DNA of 36,825 nucleotides from Bordetella parapertussis (GCA_945873925.1 CAMCES010000016.1:1-36825); one strand, 5' to 3'; numbered from the stretch's first letter, positions 15,629 through 24,533 are shown. Notes: generated by a model from the sequence alone, not told the origin. Program-made: numbers and translations.

Positions 15629-16533
15629 TCACCGAACAAGCCTTGGGGCCTGAAGAGCAAAAAGACGAGCGCCAATACATAGGCAAACCAAATTTCGATG
15701 CCACCACCGACAAAAGGACCCAAATACACCTCGGAGAGTTTCTCGCCCACACCGATGATCAGGCCGCCAATGATGGCCCCTGGCACCGAGGTGAGGCCAC
15801 CCAAAATCACCACCGGCAAGGCGCGTAGGGCAACCGTCGCCAATGAAAACTGCACGCCCAACTTGCTGCCCCAAATCATGCCAGCCACCAAGGCCACCAC
15901 GCCAGCGACACACCACACGATCACCCAAATGCGGTTGAGCGGAATACCGATCGACTGCGCGGCCTGGTGGTCATCGGCCACGGCACGCAGTGCCCGCCCT
16001 GTGCCTGTCTTCTGAAAAAACACCGACAAGGCGACCACCAAACAAGCAGCGATGAGTGCTGCAATCAGGTCTTCTTGGTTGATCAGAATGCCGCCCTCGA
16101 ACACGTCTTGAAAAGCGATGACCGGTTCTTTGGGCATGCCAATGTCAATCTTGTAGATGTCACTGCCAAAAATCGATTGACCCAAGCCTTCAAGGAAATA
16201 GGTGATGCCCAAGGTCGCCATCAACAAGGTGGTGCCTTCTTGGTTGACCAGATTGCGCAGCACCAAGCGCTCGATCAACCAGGCCACTGCAAACATCACC
16301 ACAGCGGCCAAGGCAAAGGCCATCAGGTTGACCAACCATGCCGGGCCCAAGCCAGCGGTGTTCAACCATTCGGCAAACCGCGCCATCGCCAAGGCGGCAA
16401 ACAAAACCATCGCGCCTTGGGCGAAATTGAACACCCCGGAGGCTTTGAAGATGAGCACGAAGCCGAGTGCCACCAAGGAATACAGCATGCCTGCCATCAG
16501 ACCACCGAGCAGTGTTTCAAGAAAGAATCCCAT
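15607..16533 (-). CDS. livH: Branched-chain-type ABC permease LivH
   Basis: 308 residues from the ATG at 16533 (MGFFLETLLGG); a TTG start at 16542 would overlap livG and is less likely. About eight hydrophobic segments are seen, with the LivH landmarks LMAGMLYSLVALGFVLIFKASGVFNFAQG at the start and GRALRAVADDHQAAQSIGI in the ATPase-docking loop. It forms the transport channel with LivM. Its last codons (GEKIIDRV, stop) form one arm of the 20-bp hairpin at 15586-15628. Confidence 0.94.
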   Translation of the reverse strand: MGFFLETLLGGLMAGMLYSLVALGFVLIFKASGVFNFAQGAMVLFAALAMARFAEWLNTAGLGPAWLVNLMAFALAAVVMFAVAWLIERLVLRNLVNQEGTTLLMATLGITYFLEGLGQSIFGSDIYKIDIGMPKEPVIAFQDVFEGGILINQEDLIAALIAACLVVALSVFFQKTGTGRALRAVADDHQAAQSIGIPLNRIWVIVWCVAGVVALVAGMIWGSKLGVQFSLATVALRALPVVILGGLTSVPGAIIGGLIIGVGEKLSEVYLGPFVGGGIEIWFAYVLALVFLLFRPQGLFGEKIIDRV

Positions 16534-16538
16534 GTTTG

Positions 16539-17321
16539 TCAATGCCCTGTGCCGAGGTAGGCGCTGATCACCTCGGGGTTTTGGCGCACCTCATCGGGTG
16601 TGCCGTCGCCAATCTTTTTGCCGTAATCCAACACCACCACGCGGTCGGAGATGTCCATCACCACACCCATGTCGTGCTCGATCAACACCACCGTGGTGCC
16701 AAATTCATCATTCACATCCAAGATGAAGCGGCACATGTCTTGTTTTTCTTCGACGTTCATGCCTGCCATCGGCTCGTCGAGCAGCAGCACCTGCGGCTCG
16801 AGCGCCAGCGCACGACCCAAGTCGACCCGCTTTTGCAAACCATAGGGCAACTGGCCCACTGGGGTTTTGCGGTAGGGCTGGATTTCAAGGAAGTCGATGA
16901 TTTCCTCGACCCGCTTGCGGTGTTCAATTTCTTCACGCTCAGCAGGCCCCCAGCGAATCGCTTGCAACAACAGATTGCTTTTCATGCGCAGGTTGCGCCC
17001 GGTCATGATGTTGTCGAGCACGCTCATGCCCTTGAACAAGGCCAGGTTCTGAAAGGTACGCGCCACGCCCATGACCGCCACCTGGTGGCTGTCCATGTGG
17101 CTGAAAGTCTGTCCGCGAAACGTGATCTGGCCTTGCTGCGGGGCGTAAACACCGTTGATGCAGTTGAGCATTGAGCTTTTGCCAGCGCCATTGGGGCCGA
17201 TGATGGCGCGGATTTCATGTTCGCGCACATTGAAGCTGATGTCAGACAGGGCTTTGACGCCGCCAAAGCTCAAGGAGATGTTGTTCACATCCAAAACCAC
17301 CTCGCCAATCTCGCGGCTCAT
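16539..17321 (-). CDS. livG: Branched-chain-type ABC transporter ATPase LivG
   Basis: 260 residues. Walker A GPNGAGKS is at 42-49, Walker B LLLDEPM at about 179-185. The ABC signature reads LPYGLQKR at 158-165 instead of LSGGQQRR; this variant is common in LivG-type proteins, so activity is expected. With LivF it drives LivHM. Its start overlaps the stop of the acyl-CoA synthetase gene upstream (ATGA, 17318-17321), which ties the transporter to the synthetase in one operon. Confidence 0.93.
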   Translation of the reverse strand: MSREIGEVVLDVNNISLSFGGVKALSDISFNVREHEIRAIIGPNGAGKSSMLNCINGVYAPQQGQITFRGQTFSHMDSHQVAVMGVARTFQNLALFKGMSVLDNIMTGRNLRMKSNLLLQAIRWGPAEREEIEHRKRVEEIIDFLEIQPYRKTPVGQLPYGLQKRVDLGRALALEPQVLLLDEPMAGMNVEEKQDMCRFILDVNDEFGTTVVLIEHDMGVVMDISDRVVVLDYGKKIGDGTPDEVRQNPEVISAYLGTGH

Positions 17322-19264
17322 GCGGCTTGCCCCACGGGTGCGAAGGTTTTCGCGTCCATCAGCGTCAAGGTCGCGCTCACGCTGCCACTCCTGCCGTCCT
17401 CAAATTTGACAGCGGTTTCAATGTATTGCTGTGTTTTGCCTTCGTACAAGGCACTGACCAAGGCGGCGTATTTGTCGGCGATGAAACCACGGCGAACTTT
17501 GTTGGTGCGGGTGAGCTCGCCGTCATCCGCGTCGAGCTCTTTGTGCAGCACCAAGAAACGGCTGATCTGGCTGCCAGCCAACAACTTGTCCGCCGACAAA
17601 TCGGCATTGACCTTTTCCACACACTCGAGCACCAACTGGTAGACCTCGGGCTTTTGCGCCAAGTCGGTGTAGCCCGCATACGGCAGATTGCGCCGCTCGG
17701 CCCAGTTACCCACCGCATCAAAGTCAATGTTGACCATCACGCAGACCTTGTCACGGCCATCGCCATAGGCCACCACCTCTTTGAGGAAGGGGAAGAACTT
17801 GAGTTTGTTCTCCACGTACTTGGGCGCGAACATCGCGCCGTCATTGGCACCGCCCTGGATGCGGCCCACGTCTTTGACCCGGTCGATGATTTTCAAATGC
17901 CCATGCGCATCCAAAAAGCCTGCGTCGCTGGTGTGGTACCAACCGTCGGCCGTGAGCACTTCGGCCGTGGCTTCGGGGTTTTTGTAATAGCCCTTGAGCA
18001 AGCCCGAGGAACGGACCAAGATCTCGCCGTTGTCAGCCACCTTGATTTCCACACCCGCACAGGGCACGCCCACGGTGTCGGCACGTGCTTGGTTGTCTGG
18101 CTGCAAACAGACGAACACCGCGGTTTCGGTGGAGCCGTACAACTGCTTCAAGTTGATGCCAATCGAGCGGTAAAAACTGAACAAGTCGGGGCCAATCGCT
18201 TCGCCAGCGGTGTAGCCCACCCGTACCCGAGAAAAACCCAGGTTGTTGCGCAACGGGCCGTAGACCAACAAATCGCCCAAGGCATAGCGCAGTTGTGCCC
18301 ACAGGCCAATCGACTGCCCGTCCATGCGCTTGGGGCCAAAGGCTTGCGCCACACCCATGAAGTACTTGAACATCGCACGCTTCAAAGGGCTGGCGTCTTC
18401 CATGCGGATCATCACGTTGGTGAGCAGCCCTTCAAACACCCGGGGCGGCGCGAAGTAATAAGTGGGACCGATTTCCTTGAGGTCGATGGTGATGGTTTCA
18501 GCCGATTCGGGGCAATTGACCACATAGCCACAGCACAGCCACTGCGCGTAGCTGAAGATGTTTTGGCCAATCCAGGCCAAGGGCATGTAAGCCATGACTT
18601 CTTCACGGTTGCTCAGGTGGTCAAAGTCGGCGCCGGCCTTGGCACGGTCGAGCAAGCTGCGGTGGGTATGCACCACGCCCTTGGGCTTGCCGGTGGTGCC
18701 TGAGGTGAAAAACATCGCGGCCACATCATCGGCTTGGCAGGCATCGATCTGGGTTTTCAACAACCCCGGCGCGAGACGCGCCATTTGCTCGCCTTGGCTC
18801 AGCAAGGATTCGAGGCTGAACAAGCCGGCCTGTTGGTAATTGCGCAAGCCGCGAGGGTCGTCATAGTAAACATGGGTCAGGCTGGGGCAATCCGCTTGGA
18901 TCTCCATCAGCTTGTCGACCTGCTCTTGGTTTTCGACGACAGCGAAACGCACCTCTGCGTTGTTGATCGGGAACATGTATTCCGTGGCCACCGCGTCTTG
19001 GTAGAGCGGGATCGGTATCGCACCCAAAGACTGTACCGCCAGCATGGCGGCATACAAACGCGGGCGGTTGGCACCAACCACCACCACATGGTCAGCCCGC
19101 TGCATCCCCGCTTGGTGAAAACCGTGCGCCATGTGCTCAACCAGCAAACACAGGGCAGACCAAGAGGTGCTTTGCCAAATACCGTATTCTTTTTCGCGCA
19201 TGGCGGTGTCGCCCGGGCGCTGGCGGGCGTGCTCAAGCAGCAGATGAGGAAAGGTGGTGTTCAT
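17318..19264 (-). CDS. Long-chain-type acyl-CoA synthetase (AMP-forming), first gene of the liv operon
   Basis: 648 residues from the ATG at 19264 (MNTTFPHLL). Longer upstream starts would run through the divergent regulator's promoter and coding sequence. The phosphate loop TSGTTGKPKG is at 187-196, the YGSTE motif is in LKQLYGSTETAVF, and the C-terminal part has the LKIIDRVKD hinge of the FadD15/FAA1-type subfamily. It makes an acyl-CoA from a free acid and ATP. As the promoter-proximal gene coupled to livG, it probably activates the acid the Liv system brings in, trapping it in the cell. The substrate could be a long-chain, branched or aryl acid. Confidence 0.93.
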   Translation of the reverse strand: MNTTFPHLLLEHARQRPGDTAMREKEYGIWQSTSWSALCLLVEHMAHGFHQAGMQRADHVVVVGANRPRLYAAMLAVQSLGAIPIPLYQDAVATEYMFPINNAEVRFAVVENQEQVDKLMEIQADCPSLTHVYYDDPRGLRNYQQAGLFSLESLLSQGEQMARLAPGLLKTQIDACQADDVAAMFFTSGTTGKPKGVVHTHRSLLDRAKAGADFDHLSNREEVMAYMPLAWIGQNIFSYAQWLCCGYVVNCPESAETITIDLKEIGPTYYFAPPRVFEGLLTNVMIRMEDASPLKRAMFKYFMGVAQAFGPKRMDGQSIGLWAQLRYALGDLLVYGPLRNNLGFSRVRVGYTAGEAIGPDLFSFYRSIGINLKQLYGSTETAVFVCLQPDNQARADTVGVPCAGVEIKVADNGEILVRSSGLLKGYYKNPEATAEVLTADGWYHTSDAGFLDAHGHLKIIDRVKDVGRIQGGANDGAMFAPKYVENKLKFFPFLKEVVAYGDGRDKVCVMVNIDFDAVGNWAERRNLPYAGYTDLAQKPEVYQLVLECVEKVNADLSADKLLAGSQISRFLVLHKELDADDGELTRTNKVRRGFIADKYAALVSALYEGKTQQYIETAVKFEDGRSGSVSATLTLMDAKTFAPVGQAA

Positions 19265-19300
19265 CGGGATGGTTATATTAGGCGTGACTTTGACGTTTTT

Positions 19301-19318
19301 TTGTCTTTCCAATGACAA
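19301..19318. promoter_or_regulatory. Candidate operator between the liv operon and the Crp/Fnr gene
   Basis: TTGTC (19301-19305) and GACAA (19314-19318) make an inverted repeat with an 8-bp spacer in the 78-bp divergent intergenic region. The size is near that of a Crp/Fnr site, but the half-sites differ from TGTGA and TTGAT. It may be the target of the Crp/Fnr regulator transcribed to the right. No convincing -35/-10 pair was found for either direction. Confidence 0.4.
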
Positions 19319-19342
19319 TTCAGGGAAGACCCCTAGTACACC

Positions 19343-20059
19343 ATGACCCAAGACAGCCCACTTCACCAACGCAGACGACCGCCGAGCACGCAAGAACTGG
19401 CGGGCATCCCGTGGCTGTCTGCCTTGAACTCGCAAGAGCTCGCGGCGGCCACTGCCCAGATCATGGTGGGCGATGCCATGCCTGGTGATGTGGTTTGTCG
19501 GGTGGGCCGCGCACCGACCTATTGGTTTGGCGTGGTCGAGGGATTGCTCAAGATGAACATTGACAATGCCCGGGGCGACAGCTTGACCTTCACGGGTGTG
19601 TCACGCGGCGGTTGGTTTGGCGAAGGCACCGCCTTGAAGCGCGAACCCTACCGCTACAACGTACAAGCCTTGCGGTCCAGCGTGGTGGCCGGTTTGCCGA
19701 TCGACCATTTCCACCATTTGCTCGCGCAATCCTTGGGCTTTAACCGCTTCATCATGAACCAGCTCAACGAGCGCCTGGGACAGTTCATCGCGGCGCGTGA
19801 AATTGACCGGCTCAACAACCCGGATGTGCGGGTGGCACGCAGCTTGGCCGCTTTGTTCAACCCGGTGTTGTTTCCGGGCGTCGGGCAGATGCTGCAAATC
19901 ACCCAACAAGAACTGGCTTACCTGGTGGGCCTGTCGCGCCAACGGGTCAACATGGCGCTGCAGCGCTTGGTCAATGAGGGCTGGATCAAGGTGGTTTATG
20001 GCGGCGTGCAGGTGCTCAACCTGCCGGCCTTGCGCAGCCATACACTGGGCGCCCCATGA
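19343..20059 (+). CDS. Crp/Fnr-family transcriptional regulator
   Basis: 238 residues. The N-terminal two-thirds is a cyclic-nucleotide-binding-type beta roll (GDVVCRVGRAPTYWFGVVEG, GGWFGEG), followed by a dimer helix and a C-terminal helix-turn-helix (TQQELAYLVGLSRQRVNMALQRL at about 190-215). The N-terminal cysteine cluster of Fnr is absent (there is one Cys in the roll), so it is not an iron-sulfur oxygen sensor. It is divergent from the nine-gene liv operon, with only 78 bp between, and is a likely regulator of it. The next gene overlaps its stop by four bases. Confidence 0.9.
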   Translation: MTQDSPLHQRRRPPSTQELAGIPWLSALNSQELAAATAQIMVGDAMPGDVVCRVGRAPTYWFGVVEGLLKMNIDNARGDSLTFTGVSRGGWFGEGTALKREPYRYNVQALRSSVVAGLPIDHFHHLLAQSLGFNRFIMNQLNERLGQFIAAREIDRLNNPDVRVARSLAALFNPVLFPGVGQMLQITQQELAYLVGLSRQRVNMALQRLVNEGWIKVVYGGVQVLNLPALRSHTLGAP

Positions 20060-20829
20060 CCGAAAGCATCCGACTCAACAAACGCATGGCCGAACTCGGC
20101 CTGTGCTCGCGACGCGAGGCCGACGACTGGATCGCCAAAGGCTGGGTCCAGGTCAATGGCGAGGTCGCGGTGCTTGGCAAACCGGTCAGCCCCATGGACC
20201 TGATCGAGGTCGACAAGCTCGCCCGCGGCCAACAAGACAAACTAGTCACCATCATCTTGCACAAACCCATGGGTTATGTAAGCGGCCAAGCCGAAGACGG
20301 CCACACGCCGGCGATCAACCTGATCGAGGCGCGCAACCACTGGCGAGATGACCGCTCCACCGTGCGCTTTGTGCCCCGTCAACGCATGGGCTTGGCCCCG
20401 GCCGGGCGTTTGGATATTGACTCGGTGGGCTTGCTGGTGTTGACCCAAGACGGCAGGGTGGCGCGTCAACTGATTGGCGAAGACTCGCAGGTAGAAAAAG
20501 AATATTTGGTGCGGGTGCAATACGGCCGGCTCGCAGCCGGCGAGCAGCAAACCGATGTGCAGTCCCTCTTCCCTGCCGACCAACTGGCCCGGCTCTGCCA
20601 TGGCCTGCACTTGGACGGCCAAGCCTTGAAACCCGCCAAGGTGGACTGGCAAAACCCTGAGCAACTGCGCTTTGTGTTGAAAGAGGGCCGCAAGCGGCAA
20701 ATCCGGCGCATGTGCGAGCAGGTCGGCCTGACCGTGGTGGGCTTGAAGCGGGTGCGCATTGGCCAGATCAAGCTCGGTCAGCTGCCTGTGGGGCAGTGGC
20801 GGTATTTGGCCCCGGGTGAGATGTTTTAA
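20056..20829 (+). CDS. RsuA/RluB/RluF-family rRNA pseudouridine synthase
   Basis: 257 residues. An S4 RNA-binding domain spans 1-60 (LNKRMAELGLCSRREADDWIAKG). The catalytic domain has GRLDIDSVGLLVLTQDG, with the catalytic Asp at 120, and the KRQIRRMCEQVGLTV motif near the C-terminus. It converts a specific uridine in rRNA to pseudouridine. The arrangement is closest to RluF (23S rRNA), but RsuA or RluE types cannot be excluded by eye. The ATGA overlap with the Crp/Fnr gene suggests co-expression, although the functions seem unrelated. Confidence 0.88.
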   Translation: MTESIRLNKRMAELGLCSRREADDWIAKGWVQVNGEVAVLGKPVSPMDLIEVDKLARGQQDKLVTIILHKPMGYVSGQAEDGHTPAINLIEARNHWRDDRSTVRFVPRQRMGLAPAGRLDIDSVGLLVLTQDGRVARQLIGEDSQVEKEYLVRVQYGRLAAGEQQTDVQSLFPADQLARLCHGLHLDGQALKPAKVDWQNPEQLRFVLKEGRKRQIRRMCEQVGLTVVGLKRVRIGQIKLGQLPVGQWRYLAPGEMF

Positions 20830-20871
20830 GGCTGCGTTGAAGAGCGCACGCCCACTTCGGACAACCTGCTT

Positions 20872-20899
20872 CTTGAAATACGGGCTACGCGCCCCACTT
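20872..20899 (+). promoter_or_regulatory. Sigma-32 (heat-shock) promoter of htpG
   Basis: CTTGAA (20872-20877), a 14-bp spacer, then CCCCACTT (20892-20899). This matches the heat-shock consensus CTTGAA-N13/14-CCCCATNT at every defined position except one. It lies 38 bp before the htpG ATG. Confidence 0.75.
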
Positions 20900-20936
20900 G
20901 AAGCCCATTCTTTTTTGTTCTTTTCTCTTTGACACC

Positions 20937-22877
20937 ATGACAAAACACACCCACGCCTTCCAAGCCGAAGTGGCCCAGCTGCTGCACCTGGTCACCCACT
21001 CCCTGTATTCCAACAAAGAAATCTTTTTGCGCGAGCTGATCTCCAATGCCTCAGACGCTTGCGACAAGCTGCGCTACGAGTCCTTGAACAACGCCGCCTT
21101 ACTGGAAGACACGCCCACGCTGGACATACGCGTGGCTTTTGACAAAGCCGCCAAGACACTCACCATCAGCGACAACGGCATCGGCATGAGCGAGCAAGAG
21201 GCCATCGACCACCTGGGCACGATCGCCAAGAGTGGCACGCGTGACTTCATGAGCAAGTTGAGCGGCGACCAACAAACCGATGCCAAAGACCAAGGCTCGC
21301 TGATTGGCCAATTCGGTGTGGGCTTTTACTCGGGCTTCATCGTGGCCGACAAAATCGTAGTGGAAACCCGCCGGGCGGGCATGGCCGCGTCCGAGGGCGT
21401 GCGCTGGTCCAGCGGCGGCAGCGGCGATTTCGAGGTGGAAACCATCACCCAAGACAAGCGCGGCAGCCACATCATTTTGCATTTGCGTGATGACGCAGAA
21501 GAGTTTTTGAGCAACTGGAAAATCAAAAGCATCATCGGCAAGTACGCCGACCATATCGCCCTGCCGATCCTGATGCGCAAGGAAGAATGGAAAGAAGGCG
21601 AGAACGACCAGCCCGGTGAGATGGTGGTGACCGACGAATGGGAAACCGTCAACAAAGCCTCCGCCTTATGGACCCGCCCGAAAAAAGACATCAGCGCCGA
21701 GCAGCACGCCGAGTTTTACAAAGCCATCAGCCACGAGTTCGAGCCGCCACTGGCTTGGAGCCACAACAAGGTGGAAGGCAGCACCGAATACACGCAACTG
21801 CTGTACTTGCCCGGCAAAGCGCCGTTTGATTTGTGGAACCGCGACAAAAAAGGCGGCATCAAGCTGTATGTGAAACGCGTGTTCATCATGGACGAGGCCG
21901 AGGCGCTGTTGCCGACCTATTTGCGCTTTGTCAAAGGCGTGGTGGACTCGGCCGATTTGCCCTTGAACGTGAGCCGCGAGCTACTGCAAGAAAGCCGCGA
22001 TGTGAAAGCTATTCGCGAGGGCAACACCCGCCGTGTGCTGTCCATGTTGGACGACCTGGCCAAGCACGATGCGCCTGCAGCGGACGCGAGCGACGAAGAC
22101 AAACAAAACGCTGGCAAGTTCTCGAAGTTCTACGCCGACTTTGGCGCGGTGTTGAAAGAAGGCTTGGGCGAAGACTTTGCCAACAAGGACAAGATCGCCA
22201 AGCTGCTGCGCTTTGCCAGCTCGACCACCGACACCGTGAGCGTGGGCTTTGCCGACTACAAGGCACGCATGAAAGAAGGCCAAGACGCCATCTTCTACAT
22301 CACCGCCGACAGCTTGGCCGCAGCCAAAAACAGCCCGCAACTCGAGGTGTTCCGCAAAAAAGGCATCGAGGTGCTGCTGATGTCCGACCGCGTGGACGAG
22401 TGGGCGCTGGGATTCCTCAACGAGTTTGACGGCACCCCGCTGCAAAGCGTGGCCAAGGGCGCGTTTGACTTGGGCAAGCTGCAAGACGAGGCCGAGAAAA
22501 AAGCCGCCGAAGAAGCCGCTGAAACTTTCAAGCCGCTGCTGGCCAAGCTGAAAGATGCCCTGAAAGACAAGGCCGACGATGTGCGCATCACCAGCCGCTT
22601 GGTGGACTCGCCCGCCTGCTTGGTGGTGAAAGACGACGCCATGTCTTTGCAACTGGCCCGCATGCTCAAGCAAGCCGGTCAAACCGCGCCCGAAAGCAAA
22701 CCGATTTTGGAAATCAACCCCGAGCACCCGCTGGTGAAAAAGCTCGACACGCCCGACGGTCAAATCCATTTCCACGACCTGGCGCACATCGTGTTTGACC
22801 AAGCCTTGCTGGCCGAAGGCGGCCTGCCCGAGGATCCGGCGGCGTATGTGAAAAGGGTGAATGCTTTGTTGGTTTAA
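20937..22877 (+). CDS. htpG: Chaperone HtpG (bacterial Hsp90)
   Basis: 646 residues from the ATG at 20937 (MTKHTHAFQ). Upstream in-frame starts would include the promoter region. The N-terminal GHKL ATPase domain shows E33 and N37 in LRELISNASDA, the DNGIGM box and GQFGVGFYSGF. The middle domain has the NVSRELLQ segment with the catalytic Arg, and the C-terminal dimerisation domain is complete. It folds and matures client proteins with ATP in the cytoplasm. A sigma-32 promoter precedes it. No clear Shine-Dalgarno is seen. It lies directly upstream of the second hipBA module. Confidence 0.97.
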   Translation: MTKHTHAFQAEVAQLLHLVTHSLYSNKEIFLRELISNASDACDKLRYESLNNAALLEDTPTLDIRVAFDKAAKTLTISDNGIGMSEQEAIDHLGTIAKSGTRDFMSKLSGDQQTDAKDQGSLIGQFGVGFYSGFIVADKIVVETRRAGMAASEGVRWSSGGSGDFEVETITQDKRGSHIILHLRDDAEEFLSNWKIKSIIGKYADHIALPILMRKEEWKEGENDQPGEMVVTDEWETVNKASALWTRPKKDISAEQHAEFYKAISHEFEPPLAWSHNKVEGSTEYTQLLYLPGKAPFDLWNRDKKGGIKLYVKRVFIMDEAEALLPTYLRFVKGVVDSADLPLNVSRELLQESRDVKAIREGNTRRVLSMLDDLAKHDAPAADASDEDKQNAGKFSKFYADFGAVLKEGLGEDFANKDKIAKLLRFASSTTDTVSVGFADYKARMKEGQDAIFYITADSLAAAKNSPQLEVFRKKGIEVLLMSDRVDEWALGFLNEFDGTPLQSVAKGAFDLGKLQDEAEKKAAEEAAETFKPLLAKLKDALKDKADDVRITSRLVDSPACLVVKDDAMSLQLARMLKQAGQTAPESKPILEINPEHPLVKKLDTPDGQIHFHDLAHIVFDQALLAEGGLPEDPAAYVKRVNALLV

Positions 22878-22898
22878 GCCATCAATCGCTTGCATTTA

Positions 22899-22953
22899 TT
22901 GATATATACGTCAATAATTTATAATATTGGACGTTAATTGACGTATATATCAA
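22899..22953 (+). promoter_or_regulatory. hipBA-2 promoter flanked by a 17-bp perfect inverted repeat
   Basis: TTGATATATACGTCAAT (22899-22915) and its exact complement (22937-22953) are 21 bp apart. Between them lies a perfect -10 TATAAT (22920-22925), with a poor -35 inside the left arm. The right arm ends at the base before the antitoxin ATG, leaving no room for a Shine-Dalgarno. A bound antitoxin would close the promoter and also cover the ribosome site. Confidence 0.8.
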
Positions 22954-23229
22954 ATGAAAACCCTTCAAGATCTTGGCGAATCCATCGCAGCGCGGCGCAA
23001 GCAACTTGGTCTGCAGCAGCGTGAGGTAGCGGCATTGGCGGGCATCACCGCCGAATCTTTGTCACGGTTTGAACGCGGCCGCAGCGCTGAATTTGGGGCT
23101 CGCAAATTATTGGCCATCCTGGCCGTACTCGGTGCAGAACTGGATGTCGTCAATGAGGGCCAAGCTGGCAACTTGGATGAACTGCGCCTAGAACGGGCTC
23201 AATACACATCCACCCCAGGACCCTTTTGA
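22954..23229 (+). CDS. hipB: XRE-family antitoxin of the second HipBA module
   Basis: 91 residues, nearly all an XRE helix-turn-helix (ARRKQLGLQQREVAALAGIT contains both helices, then LSRFERGRS), with a short tail. It would repress its own promoter by binding the inverted repeat that abuts the start codon and would hold the kinase inactive. The stop overlaps the hipA-2 ATG by one base (TGATG). It is not closely similar to the module 1 antitoxin, so the two modules look independent rather than duplicated. Confidence 0.9.
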   Translation: MKTLQDLGESIAARRKQLGLQQREVAALAGITAESLSRFERGRSAEFGARKLLAILAVLGAELDVVNEGQAGNLDELRLERAQYTSTPGPF

Positions 23230-24464
23230 TGCAACTCTCGGTCTACGTGCTTGGACGAGAAGTGGCCACGCTGGCGCAATCGGGCGACTTCAAGAGCGTG
23301 TTGTCTTACCACCAAGGGACACCACAGGACGACTTCGTCTCGCTCACCATGCCTGTTCGCACCGAAAGTTATGTGTGGGACGACCAGTTGCCGCCGGTGC
23401 TGCAAATGAATTTGCCTGAAGGTTACTTGCTGCAAGTCTTGCAAGAACAGTTCGGCCCGCACATTGGTGCCCATCCCATCGCCTTGCTGTCAGTCATCGG
23501 GCGCAACATGGTGGGACGACTTCAAGTGGCAACTTCAGGGGCCGAACTTCGGATGCCCGCGCAAGCCTTTGAAGTGGCTGCCTTGCTCAAGGGTGACAAC
23601 TCTGAAGCGGCCTTTGCAGAACTGGTTCGCGCCCATGCCAGCAGTGGCGTTTCAGGGATGGTGCCTAAATTTTTAGATGCCGTGTCGCCCGCCGCTGATC
23701 TGTTGTCACCGCATCCCAAAGCCAGCCTGATCACCCAACGCCACATCATCAAGGGCTCTAGCGCCAAGCTGCCTTTTGTGGCCTTGAACGAACATCTGTG
23801 CATGCAAGTGGTTCGGCGTGTCATGCCGACTGCGAAAACCGAGGTCTCTGACGATGGTCAAGCCCTGGTCGTCCATCGCTTTGACGTCGATGAGCAAGGC
23901 CAAGCGCATTGGGGCATGGAAGATTTCTGCAGCTTGCTGGGATTGCGCTCGTCAGCCAAGTACAACACCACTTGGGAGCGCATCGCCAAAGCCATTCGCA
24001 TCCATGTGCCTGGTCCTCAAAGAATGGAAACCTTCCGCCAGTTGGCCTCGACCCTGCTGCTGACCTACGCCTTGCGCAATGCGGATTGCCATGCGAAAAA
24101 CATGGCCCTTCTCTATACCAACCGAGGCAATGTGCATTTGTCCCCCGCCTACGACATGCTCACAACCCATGTTTATGCAGGCTTTGCCAACAATCCGCCC
24201 GCCATTGAATTCATGGGCAAAAAAACCTGGCTGCCTGGCAAGCATTTGCAAAAGTTCATCGTCAACTGTTTCGGCATCCCACTCAAAGAACAACTGTTGA
24301 TGGTGCAAGCCATCAGCGACACCGTGGCGGATGTGAGCCATGAAGTCCACCAAGCCATGAGCGAACATCCAGGCTTCCAAGACATCGGACATCGCATGCT
24401 GCAATGTTGGACAGAGGGTGTCCAAGGTCTGCGGGATGAACGGGTTTATGCCTTGCGGCCCTGA
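23229..24464 (+). CDS. hipA: HipA-family serine/threonine kinase toxin (module 2)
   Basis: 411 residues from the ATG at 23229 (a TTG at 23226 is also in frame). The N-terminal coupling domain spans about 1-100 (LPPVLQMNLPEGYLL). The loop SGVSGMVPK at 139-147 corresponds to the regulatory, autophosphorylated Ser loop. HIIKGSS at 172-178 holds the ATP-binding Lys, the catalytic motif NADCHAKN has Asp at 286, and PAYDM has the metal Asp at 309. All catalytic residues are in place. It differs clearly from module 1 (NTDDHARN, YDICP), so target or regulation may differ. The target is not known. Confidence 0.92.
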   Translation: MQLSVYVLGREVATLAQSGDFKSVLSYHQGTPQDDFVSLTMPVRTESYVWDDQLPPVLQMNLPEGYLLQVLQEQFGPHIGAHPIALLSVIGRNMVGRLQVATSGAELRMPAQAFEVAALLKGDNSEAAFAELVRAHASSGVSGMVPKFLDAVSPAADLLSPHPKASLITQRHIIKGSSAKLPFVALNEHLCMQVVRRVMPTAKTEVSDDGQALVVHRFDVDEQGQAHWGMEDFCSLLGLRSSAKYNTTWERIAKAIRIHVPGPQRMETFRQLASTLLLTYALRNADCHAKNMALLYTNRGNVHLSPAYDMLTTHVYAGFANNPPAIEFMGKKTWLPGKHLQKFIVNCFGIPLKEQLLMVQAISDTVADVSHEVHQAMSEHPGFQDIGHRMLQCWTEGVQGLRDERVYALRP

Positions 24465-24533
24465 CCGACAAACTGCGGCCCCAAGTCTTCAGCCTGGGCT
24501 TCCTGCGGTAAGGCCTACCCTCCAGCCCCTCTA

